A stretch of 13,201 bases of DNA from positions 1 to 13,201 of the forward strand of contig JAKAHE010000038.1 of the NCBI GenBank assembly GCA_021815285.1, read 5' to 3'. This document shows, piece by piece, positions 1 to 5,540 of the stretch; position 1 is the stretch's first letter, and every line of letters starts with the position of its first letter. The DNA comes from Nitrospirota bacterium. GTDB taxonomy: Bacteria; Nitrospirota; JACRHJ01. The notes below the pieces were generated by a model, which did no database searches, was not told where the DNA came from, and saw only the letters and a list, made by a program, of their open reading frames with translations. A program made the position numbers and the translations under genes.

Positions 1-8
1 GGGGCCAT
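1..8 (-). CDS. 5' end of a divergent gene (only first codons visible)
   Basis: On the minus strand a GGAGG Shine-Dalgarno sequence (positions 19 to 15) lies 6 nt before an ATG at 8 to 6, followed by GCC and the window edge. A plausible minus-strand promoter lies upstream (-35 TTGATT at 109-104, 17-nt spacer, -10 GATAAT at 86-81). RBS, spacing and promoter together suggest a real gene running out of the window to the left. Nothing can be said about its product. Confidence 0.5.
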
Positions 9-80
9 ATCTTTCCTCCGTTGTTCATGCATGCGAAAACTGCACAAACATAACCCGGATAAGCCCCGGAAATCCAATTA

Positions 81-109
81 ATTATCGTTAATTAAGCTTT
101 ATTAATCAA
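81..109 (-). promoter_or_regulatory. Minus-strand promoter for the leftward gene
   Basis: Read on the minus strand, TTGATT (109-104) and GATAAT (86-81) are separated by exactly 17 nt, inside an AT-rich stretch at about 70-115 that contains TTAATTAA. Transcription would start near 74, giving a leader of about 66 nt before the ATG at 8. Inferred from consensus match only. Confidence 0.45.
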
Positions 110-159
110 TAAGTTAAGCGGAATAGGCGAAGTCGTGCTATATCCTGTTTTACGTATAA

Positions 160-174
160 AACCGATGCTCGGTT
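160..174. promoter_or_regulatory. Inverted repeat, possible operator
   Basis: AACCGA-TGC-TCGGTT is a perfect 6-bp inverted repeat with a 3-bp centre, in the 244-bp region between the leftward gene and the secreted-protein gene. Its position between two divergent promoters is what one expects of a regulator site, but such short palindromes also occur by chance. Two TATAAT hexamers (218-223 and 237-242) lie downstream on the plus strand and could be the -10 of the secreted-protein gene. Neither has a good -35 (the first has only TGGCGA at 195-200). Confidence 0.25.
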
Positions 175-263
175 AAGCGTTATGCCAAGCCGCATGGCGA
201 GATTTGCCCTCTCGGTGTATAATAAATAACAATTACTATAATTAGTATAAGTGGAGGTGTAAA

Positions 264-638
264 ATGAGGGTGATGCTGACATTACTGTTTGCGGCTTCGG
301 TGTTCATGATCTTGCCGCTTGCCGCATACGGCGGCGGGGCATGCGAAAACCCGGCTACCGGGACTTTCAAGACCCCGGTCATTCAGGGCGCGATGCCTGA
401 AATGCATTCTTCAAGCGTGCTGCACAGGTATCAGATAGGGTTCCGCGACAAGGCGGACAACTCATGCAGGGTAGAGGCGATAAAGGCGAGAAGTTCTGTC
501 GAGGCGCTTGAAATGGCGCAGAATAAATGCCCGACCTGCAAGGTCGAAGACCTTACTGGCAGGGAGACGACGACAAGGACGCCGCCATTTTACACAATAC
601 CTCTGTCCGTAGGCTTCTGCGACCGCTCATACCATTGA
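264..638 (+). CDS. Small secreted cysteine-containing protein, unknown function
   Basis: I do not recognise this 124-residue protein. Residues 1 to about 21 form a typical Sec signal peptide: a basic start (MR), a hydrophobic core, then LAAYGGGA. A cleavage site near 21-26 is likely, but the residues before Cys27 do not form a lipobox. The predicted mature protein has five cysteines (27, 68, 89, 92, 119), including a C-P-T-C pair at 89-92, which could form disulfides or bind metal or heme-like ligands. There is no CxxCH, so it is not a c-type cytochrome. The start is fixed by GGAGG at 253-257, 6 nt before the ATG. The gene stands alone: a terminator follows within 10 nt and the next genes are on the other strand. 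The signal peptide is clear; the function is open. Confidence 0.75.
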   Translation: MRVMLTLLFAASVFMILPLAAYGGGACENPATGTFKTPVIQGAMPEMHSSSVLHRYQIGFRDKADNSCRVEAIKARSSVEALEMAQNKCPTCKVEDLTGRETTTRTPPFYTIPLSVGFCDRSYH

Positions 639-644
639 AACTGA

Positions 645-669
645 AAAGCCCCGTTATGCGCGGGGCTTT
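645..669. terminator. Bidirectional terminator between convergent genes
   Basis: AAAGCCCCG (645-653) and CGGGGCTTT (661-669) form a perfect 9-bp stem with a 7-nt loop. A run of A precedes it on the plus strand and TTTA follows, so it can work in both directions. It sits between the stop of the secreted-protein gene (638) and the stop of the minus-strand 63-residue ORF (670-668), overlapping the latter by two bases. Confidence 0.75.
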
Positions 670-859
670 AAATCTCTCCTTTACGCAATTTTTCCCGTAT
701 CTTTTTCGCATTCTCGTCCATCGCAAAGTAAAGGAACCTGTTCGCCTCTTCCAGCCACTGGAGCCGAAGCTCGACAGGCATCGCGCGGAATTTCTTTATA
801 TCGGCCATGGTTACGCTGTAGGAATATCCGCCGGGTTTTTTATTTTTCTTTTTGTCCAT
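668..859 (-). CDS. Small 63-aa partner of the nucleotidyltransferase, unknown function
   Basis: This is a short, charged, soluble protein. It has a lysine-rich start (MDKKKNKKPGG) followed by a predicted mostly helical body containing the stretch MPVELRLQWLEEANRFLYFA and a basic tail. No signal peptide or membrane segment is visible. Its ATG at 859 overlaps the end of the upstream nucleotidyltransferase by 20 nt, and an AGGA lies about 5 nt before the ATG, so the two are probably translationally coupled. The arrangement of a minimal nucleotidyltransferase with a tiny co-transcribed partner recalls toxin-antitoxin pairs. At 63 residues, however, it is too short for the HEPN partner of classical MNT/HEPN systems. 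I cannot assign a function. Confidence 0.65.
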   Translation of the reverse strand: MDKKKNKKPGGYSYSVTMADIKKFRAMPVELRLQWLEEANRFLYFAMDENAKKIREKLRKGEI

Positions 860-1340
860 TTTTCCTGAGTCTCTTAAGAATCGAAACGTCGGTTCTATCC
901 TGCTTACGCCCCGTGTTTTCCTTTAATGCGATAAGCCCGTCCATCGAGGCGACCGGGATTTCTATATTCCCGAATTGCGCTATCTTTTTCCCTGCATACA
1001 ATTCTTGAAAATCCACCGGGTTGTCAGCGAACACGTCTATTTCCTGGTAAGGGATTTTTGGGTTAACCAGGGTAAACATCACCATATTTTTCTCGCCCGT
1101 CCAGGATTTTCTTTTGCCGGGGTCTATAAAATCCTTGAACGTAAGCGGCGGCCTTGGAACGTACCCTAACTTGCCTGTCGCGGTTATAAATTTTTTGATG
1201 TTGGCGGGGGCAAGGTCGAGCATTATGTCGAGGTCGGCTGTCATTCTCGGTATGCCGTGCAGTCCCATCGCCACACCTCCGACGACCAGGTATTTTACCT
1301 TGTGTTCCTGGAGAGCCGTGAATATGTCTTCGTAATACAT
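840..1340 (-). CDS. Minimal nucleotidyltransferase (MNT / AbiEii-like fold)
   Basis: This 166-residue protein has the signature of the pol-beta nucleotidyltransferase superfamily. Gly21-Gly22 in VVGGVAMGLHG is followed by R-M-T-A-D36-L-D38, the hG[GS]-x-DxD metal-binding motif. A third acidic residue is likely Asp102 in QEIDVF. This fits the small stand-alone nucleotidyltransferases often annotated as AbiEii-like or DUF6036. Members of this broad group modify tRNA or proteins with nucleotides, often as toxins or antitoxins; the substrate here cannot be read from sequence. The catalytic residues look intact. The ATG at 1340 has no Shine-Dalgarno, but a TATAAT lies exactly 6 nt upstream, suggesting a leaderless mRNA. 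It overlaps the 63-residue downstream gene by 20 nt. The family assignment is fairly safe; a toxin-antitoxin role is inference. Confidence 0.75.
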   Translation of the reverse strand: MYYEDIFTALQEHKVKYLVVGGVAMGLHGIPRMTADLDIMLDLAPANIKKFITATGKLGYVPRPPLTFKDFIDPGKRKSWTGEKNMVMFTLVNPKIPYQEIDVFADNPVDFQELYAGKKIAQFGNIEIPVASMDGLIALKENTGRKQDRTDVSILKRLRKNGQKEK

Positions 1341-1346
1341 GTGCGA

Positions 1347-1374
1347 ATTATATCAGATAAACGATAATTTTCCA
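1347..1374 (-). promoter_or_regulatory. Promoter of the nucleotidyltransferase pair, apparently leaderless
   Basis: On the minus strand TGGAAA (1374-1369) and TATAAT (1352-1347) are separated by 16 nt. Six nucleotides later comes the ATG at 1340, so the expected transcription start coincides with the A of the start codon. No Shine-Dalgarno lies before the ATG. Confidence 0.5.
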
Positions 1375-1382
1375 TATTTTGT

Positions 1383-1410
1383 TTGACAAAAAAGCCGCGA
1401 CCGCTATAAT
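1383..1410 (+). promoter_or_regulatory. Consensus sigma-70 promoter of the tgt operon
   Basis: TTGACA (1383-1388) and TATAAT (1405-1410), both perfect consensus hexamers, are 16 nt apart. The tgt ATG follows 8 nt after the -10, so the transcript would start at about 1417-1419 with a leader of 0-2 nt. The divergent promoter's -35 ends 8 bp away, so the two promoters are back to back within 78 bp. Confidence 0.8.
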
Positions 1411-1418
1411 CCTCCGAT

Positions 1419-2609
1419 ATGGCTTTCGGCTTTTCGGTCCTTAAAAAAGATTCAGGCACGCGCGCAAGGCTCGGGAGGCTCGTAACGCCGCACGGGGAGG
1501 TGCAGACCCCGGTCTTCATGCCCGTGGGGACCCAGGCGACGGTAAAGACCATGTCCCCGGAGGACCTCAAGAATCTGGGGGGCGCGGCAGAACGGTCAAT
1601 CGGCCCTGCCCGAAGCCGGTCTACCGGCGGCCAGTCGACTGGCGGCGGGCGAGGCGCGGAGATAATACTCTCGAATACCTATCACCTGTATTTGAGGCCG
1701 GGGCACGAGCTTATAGCGAGACTGGGCGGGCTTCACCGCTTCATGTCCTGGGACAGGCCGATACTCACGGACAGCGGCGGATACCAGGTCTTCTCCCATA
1801 GCCAGCTCAGGAAGATTACGGAAGAGGGGGTAAGGTTCCAGTCGCACCTGGACGGCTCTTATCACTTCCTGACGCCTGAGGGCGCGACCGGGATACAGGA
1901 GGCCCTGGGGGCGGACATTATAATGTGCTTCGACGAGTGCCCCCCATACCCAAGCACGTTCGATTACGTGAAGGAATCGACAGACAGGACGCTGAGGTGG
2001 GCGAAACGGTGCAGGGACTCAAAGAAAAGGGACGACCAGGCGCTCTTCGGCATAATACAGGGCGGTATGCACAGGGAGCTTCGCCTGGAAAGCGCGAGAA
2101 GGACGGTGGATATCGGTTTCGACGGATACGCCATAGGCGGACTTTCCGTGGGAGAGACGAAGCCGCTTATGTATGAGGTGGCGGGCTATACGGCGGAGGC
2201 CATGCCGGAGGACAGGCCGCGTTATCTCATGGGCGTCGGGACGCCGGAAGACCTGCTTGAGTGCGCCTGCCTGGGCATCGACATGTTCGACTGTGTAATG
2301 CCGACAAGAAACGCCCGGACGGGAACGCTTTTTACGAGCTCTGGTAAAATGAATATAAAGAACGCGAAGTTCTCCGAGGATGAGGCTCCGGTAGACCAGG
2401 AGTGTTCCTGCTACGCGTGCAGGAACTTCTCGCGGGCGTATCTCAGGCATCTGTACGCCGCCGGGGAGATTCTCGGGATGAGACTCAACACCATCCACAA
2501 CCTGCACTACTACCTGACGCTGATGGATGACATACGAAACGCAATACGCGAAGACAGATTAACGGATTTCAGACGTGAATTTTACCAAAAACAGGAGGTT
2601 GAGCAATGA
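1419..2609 (+). CDS. tgt: Queuine tRNA-ribosyltransferase (tRNA-guanine transglycosylase) with a 24-aa insertion
   Basis: Tgt exchanges guanine for preQ1 at the wobble position (34) of tRNAs with GUN anticodons, a late step in queuosine synthesis. The catalytic parts are present: Asp118 in LTDSGGYQ, the nucleophile Asp291 in IDMFDCVMPTRNARTG, and the zinc site Cys329, Cys331, Cys334 and His360. Length is 396 residues against about 375 in E. coli. The excess is mainly an insertion of 24 residues (55-78: Gly/Ser/Thr/Arg-rich, with STGG repeated) between ...DLKNLG and GAEIILSNTYHL, which are contiguous in the family. The insertion lies ahead of the active-site motifs, so activity may survive. 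The start has no Shine-Dalgarno and sits 8 nt after a perfect -10. The stop overlaps the yajC start (ATGA). The function is certain; whether the inserted protein is active is not known. Confidence 0.96.
   Translation: MAFGFSVLKKDSGTRARLGRLVTPHGEVQTPVFMPVGTQATVKTMSPEDLKNLGGAAERSIGPARSRSTGGQSTGGGRGAEIILSNTYHLYLRPGHELIARLGGLHRFMSWDRPILTDSGGYQVFSHSQLRKITEEGVRFQSHLDGSYHFLTPEGATGIQEALGADIIMCFDECPPYPSTFDYVKESTDRTLRWAKRCRDSKKRDDQALFGIIQGGMHRELRLESARRTVDIGFDGYAIGGLSVGETKPLMYEVAGYTAEAMPEDRPRYLMGVGTPEDLLECACLGIDMFDCVMPTRNARTGTLFTSSGKMNIKNAKFSEDEAPVDQECSCYACRNFSRAYLRHLYAAGEILGMRLNTIHNLHYYLTLMDDIRNAIREDRLTDFRREFYQKQEVEQ
1581..1655 (+). repeat. In-frame palindromic insertion element within tgt
   Basis: A 72-bp segment (1581-1652) interrupts the conserved tgt coding sequence in frame. 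The 7-mer GGCGCGG occurs at both borders (1581-1587 and 1653-1659), as a target duplication would leave. Inside, 1603-1612 can pair with 1646-1655 (8 Watson-Crick pairs, one G-T, one mismatch). Between them lie two tandem hairpins: GCCGG-TCTA-CCGGC (1616-side, within 1615-1628) and the perfect 14-bp palindrome GCCAGTCGACTGGC (1630-1643). The two hairpin units are 15-bp near-repeats (12 of 15 identical), and two of the three differences are a compensatory G-C to A-T change. No other copy is seen in the window. Confidence 0.7.
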
Positions 2610-2968
2610 TTCTTACTGCTGTTGCATATGCGATGGGCGCGCCGGCGGGCGGCGGCGCGGCTGCTACTGGAGCGGGGCCGAGCATGTTTCAGTCTATCCT
2701 TCCGCTCATAATTATCTTCGCCATATTCTATTTCCTGCTCATCCGGCCACAGTCCAAAAAGGCCAAGGAGCACAAGGCGATGCTCGACGCCCTGAAGAAG
2801 GGAGACCGCGTTATAACGAGCGGCGGGATATACGGGACAATATATTCCCTTACGGCGGATGCAGTCGTCCTGATTATCTCGGAGAACGTAAAGATCAAGG
2901 TCGCGCGGGGATATATCGGCCAGGTTGTCGGCTCCGAGGAAGAAGTCGAGAAGGGGACGCCGACATAA
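2606..2968 (+). CDS. yajC: Sec translocon accessory protein YajC
   Basis: YajC is a small inner-membrane protein that associates with SecDF and SecYEG in protein export. This 120-residue protein has the family layout: a short Ala/Gly-rich N-terminus, one membrane segment at about residues 27-47 ending in the characteristic LLIRPQSKKAKEH, then a cytoplasmic domain with the conserved GDRVITSGGIYGTI motif and a valine-rich C-terminal half. The ATG overlaps the tgt stop (ATGA), and AGGAGG lies 9-10 nt upstream. In many bacteria tgt-yajC is followed by secD and secF. Here the next gene is cbiL after 11 nt, so SecDF must be encoded elsewhere if present. Confidence 0.95.
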   Translation: MILTAVAYAMGAPAGGGAAATGAGPSMFQSILPLIIIFAIFYFLLIRPQSKKAKEHKAMLDALKKGDRVITSGGIYGTIYSLTADAVVLIISENVKIKVARGYIGQVVGSEEEVEKGTPT

Positions 2969-2979
2969 CCCGGAGGACT

Positions 2980-3684
2980 ATGGCTGGAAGACTCTATGGA
3001 ATAGGCGTGGGACCGGGAGATCCGGGGCTGCTTACGTTAAAGGCCGCCTCCATCATAAAGTCCGTCCCGGTTATAATCGCCCCGAAACCCGGCGGGGACT
3101 CCGAGAGCCTCGCGCTATCCGTAGTCCGCGAACATATTGATTTTTCAAGGCAGAAGGTCATAACGCCGCTCTTTCCGATGAGCATGAAAAAAGACGTCCT
3201 CGAGAGCGCGTGGATGGAGGCCGCAAAGGCCGCCGTGGACGAGCTTCTGGCGGGGCTGGACGTCGCATTCCTGACCATCGGGGATCCGTCCCTCTACAGC
3301 ACGTATTCATATATACTTGAAAGAATTAAGGTAATTGTCCCGGATTTAATAAGCGAGACCGTTCCGGGCATATCCTCCATAAACCTCGCGGCGGCAAAGG
3401 CGGGAATTGACCTCGCCCTGGGGCAGGAAAGGCTTGTCGTAATGCCGCCGGGCAGGGATATGGAAGAGGTAAAAAAAGCCATCGCGGATTTCGACACGGT
3501 AGTCCTGATGAAGGTTAACCGTAATTTCGACGGGCTTAAAAACATGCTGAAAGAAGAGGGCCTGGACGGAAAAGCCGTGTATATCCGCCGGGCGGGGACG
3601 GGCCGCGAGCAGGTTATACGCGGACTGGAGAACGTACGGGCCGAGGATGTGGATTACTTCTCGCTGGTGATAATAAAGAAGTGA
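2980..3684 (+). CDS. cbiL: Cobalt-precorrin-2 C20-methyltransferase (CbiL/CobI)
   Basis: This is a SAM-dependent tetrapyrrole methylase that methylates C20 of (cobalt-)precorrin-2, the first methylation specific to corrin formation. The 234-residue protein starts with the family signature GIGVGPGDPGLLTLKAA and contains the internal TIGDPSLYSTYSYI and VPGISSINLAAA motifs that shape the SAM and substrate sites. The start is set by CGGAGG at 2971-2976 and by the methylase motif beginning a few residues after Met. The same frame stays open a further 135 codons upstream, but that part only overlaps yajC. It is followed after 33 nt by cbiF. The anaerobic-pathway name is chosen because cbiG is in the same operon. 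Confidence 0.93.
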   Translation: MAGRLYGIGVGPGDPGLLTLKAASIIKSVPVIIAPKPGGDSESLALSVVREHIDFSRQKVITPLFPMSMKKDVLESAWMEAAKAAVDELLAGLDVAFLTIGDPSLYSTYSYILERIKVIVPDLISETVPGISSINLAAAKAGIDLALGQERLVVMPPGRDMEEVKKAIADFDTVVLMKVNRNFDGLKNMLKEEGLDGKAVYIRRAGTGREQVIRGLENVRAEDVDYFSLVIIKK

Positions 3685-3717
3685 TTCATGCCGTGTTACT
3701 GGAGATAACTATCTGAA

Positions 3718-4473
3718 ATGCCGCAGGTTTTTTTTATAGGCGCGGGGCCGGGAGACCCGGATCTTATGACGATAAAGGCCGGGAAAATCCTTGCCACGGC
3801 TGACCTCGTGATATATGCCGGGTCTCTGGTGAACCCCGAGGTTTTAAAATTTGCAAAGCCCGGCGCGGCCATCCACGACAGCGCGAGGATGGAGCTTGCG
3901 GAAATAATTGATTTAATAAAGAGTTATGCAACGCATGGGAAGACCATCGCGCGCATGCACACAGGAGAGCCGAGCCTCTACGGCGCGATAGCGGAGCAGA
4001 TGGCGGAGCTGGACAAGGCGGGCATCGAATACGAAATCGTGCCGGGCGTGTCGTCCGTGTTTGCTGCTGCTGCTGCCCTTAAATGCGAGCTTACCCTGCC
4101 GGAGGTGAGCCAGACCGTTATTTTTACACGGATTTCCGGACGCACGGACGTGCCGGAGGGAGAGTCTATCGCTTCGCTCTCAAGGCACAAGGCGACGATG
4201 GCGATATTCCTTTCCGTAGGCGAAATAGAACGGGTAGTTAATGAACTCCTTGATGGTTATACGGAGGACACGCCTGCGGCTGTGGTGTATAAGGCCTCCT
4301 GGCCGGAAGAGAAAATCATCCGGGGGACGCTCTCCGATATTGCAGAGAAAGTCAAGCAGGCAAAGATAAATAAAACAGCCCTGATACTCGTCGGCAAGGC
4401 GCTGGACAGAGGGGCCATAGAGAAATATTCGAAGCTCTACGACAAAGATTTTAAGCATGAGTATAGAAAGTGA
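3718..4473 (+). CDS. cbiF: Cobalt-precorrin-4 C11-methyltransferase (CbiF/CobM)
   Basis: CbiF uses SAM to methylate C11 of cobalt-precorrin-4, giving cobalt-precorrin-5A, the substrate of CbiG encoded next. The 251-residue protein has the methylase landmarks in order: FIGAGPGDPDLMTIKA near the N-terminus, the CbiF-typical YAGSLVNPEVL, HTGEPSLYGAI, VPGVSSVFAAAAAL, and LTLPEVSQTVIFTRISGRT, which is characteristic of this subfamily. Length is normal. The start ATG has only a weak GGAG 13 nt upstream (3701-3704), so translation may depend partly on coupling to cbiL, 33 nt away. Its stop overlaps the GTG start of cbiG. Confidence 0.95.
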   Translation: MPQVFFIGAGPGDPDLMTIKAGKILATADLVIYAGSLVNPEVLKFAKPGAAIHDSARMELAEIIDLIKSYATHGKTIARMHTGEPSLYGAIAEQMAELDKAGIEYEIVPGVSSVFAAAAALKCELTLPEVSQTVIFTRISGRTDVPEGESIASLSRHKATMAIFLSVGEIERVVNELLDGYTEDTPAAVVYKASWPEEKIIRGTLSDIAEKVKQAKINKTALILVGKALDRGAIEKYSKLYDKDFKHEYRK

Positions 4474-5540
4474 ATACTCTCGCCGTTATTGCCATAACGC
4501 GAGGGGGGGCTGAACTGGCGAGAAAAGTCCGGGATGTGTATCCCGGCGGCGCGGACATTTATCTGCCGAAGAAGTTTTTAAAGCCGGGAGAGGACGCGCA
4601 TTCGCTTTCGGACGACCTCGCGGCGGACATTGAGAAGATATTCGAAAAATACAAATCCATCGCCTGTATAATGGCGGCGGGGATTGTGGTTCGCACGATT
4701 GCGCCGCTTGTCCGGGACAAGCTGACGGACCCTGCTGTAGTTGTAATGGACGAAGAAGGCAGGTTCGTCATAAGCCTCTTATCAGGTCATATCGGAGGCG
4801 CGAACGCCCTGGCGCAGACCATGGCAGGAATAACCGGCGGGCAGGCCGTAATCACCACCGCCTCGGACGTACAGGGCACGCTGGCGGTCGATACGCTCGC
4901 GCAGAGGATTGGCTCTGCCGTCGAGGATTATGACGTTGCGAAAAGGGTCACGGCGGCAGTCGTAAACGGCGGGAAAGTCGCTGCATGGTCATATAATGCC
5001 GCAATATCACCCAGGTTGGATGGTTTGCGAGGCATCAGACTGTATGGTTCGCTAGATGCGGTAATAAATGCGAAGCGGGACGCCGCAATGATAATCTCTC
5101 CGTTTATACTGCCGGAGGAAATAAAAGCGCGTCTTGCGCCTGTCGCAGTTCTCAGGCCGAAGGTGCTTGTTGTCGGCATCGGGTGCAACAGGGGAACGAC
5201 CGCCAGAGAGATAGGGAATCTTGCCGCGAGGGTGTTCCGGGAGCATGGCCTGTCGCCGCTTTCAGTGCGGAATCTTGCGACTATATCCGATAAAAAAAGC
5301 GAGGCCGGAATAACGGAGTTTGCTCACAAGGCGGGAGTGATGGTAGAATACATCTCGAAACGGCGGCTTCTTTTGGCTGACACGCCTTCCGGGCCGTCGG
5401 AGAAGGTTTTCAGGAACATGGGAGTTTATGGAGTATGCGAGCCGGCGGCTCTGGTCTCGGCGGGGACGGATGCGCTCCTTGCGCCGAAGAAAAAATCGAA
5501 AAACGCGACGATAGCGGTGGCAGAGGCGCGCTTAGCGTAG
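4470..5540 (+). CDS. cbiG: Cobalt-precorrin-5A hydrolase CbiG
   Basis: CbiG opens the delta-lactone of cobalt-precorrin-5A and releases the C20 carbon as acetaldehyde. It marks the anaerobic cobalamin pathway. The 356-residue protein shows the N-terminal domain with CIMAAGIVVRTIAPLVRDK and SLLSGHIGGANALA, a variable middle region, and the C-terminal CbiG_C domain from about residue 232 (VLVVGIGCNRGTT) to the end. It starts with GTG, the GTGA overlapping the cbiF stop, so translation is probably coupled. The last 106 nt overlap the only conventional start of cbiH. The C-terminal NATIAVAEARLA looks complete for the family, so no truncation is suspected. Confidence 0.95.
   Translation: MNTLAVIAITRGGAELARKVRDVYPGGADIYLPKKFLKPGEDAHSLSDDLAADIEKIFEKYKSIACIMAAGIVVRTIAPLVRDKLTDPAVVVMDEEGRFVISLLSGHIGGANALAQTMAGITGGQAVITTASDVQGTLAVDTLAQRIGSAVEDYDVAKRVTAAVVNGGKVAAWSYNAAISPRLDGLRGIRLYGSLDAVINAKRDAAMIISPFILPEEIKARLAPVAVLRPKVLVVGIGCNRGTTAREIGNLAARVFREHGLSPLSVRNLATISDKKSEAGITEFAHKAGVMVEYISKRRLLLADTPSGPSEKVFRNMGVYGVCEPAALVSAGTDALLAPKKKSKNATIAVAEARLA

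Noticed and set aside
1581..1652. The tgt insertion as a sequencing or assembly error
   Set aside because: Its length is an exact multiple of three, no stop is introduced, and it has ordered internal repeats, which random error would not produce.
2575..2979. The cbiL reading frame stays open for 135 codons upstream through yajC
   Set aside because: The upstream part has no recognisable protein sequence and overlaps the clear yajC gene. The methylase domain starts at Met 2980, directly behind a good ribosome binding site.
4061..4078. Short GCT triplet run in cbiF
   Set aside because: It encodes the alanine stretch normal for CbiF at this position (SSVFAAAAAL) and is too short to suggest phase variation.
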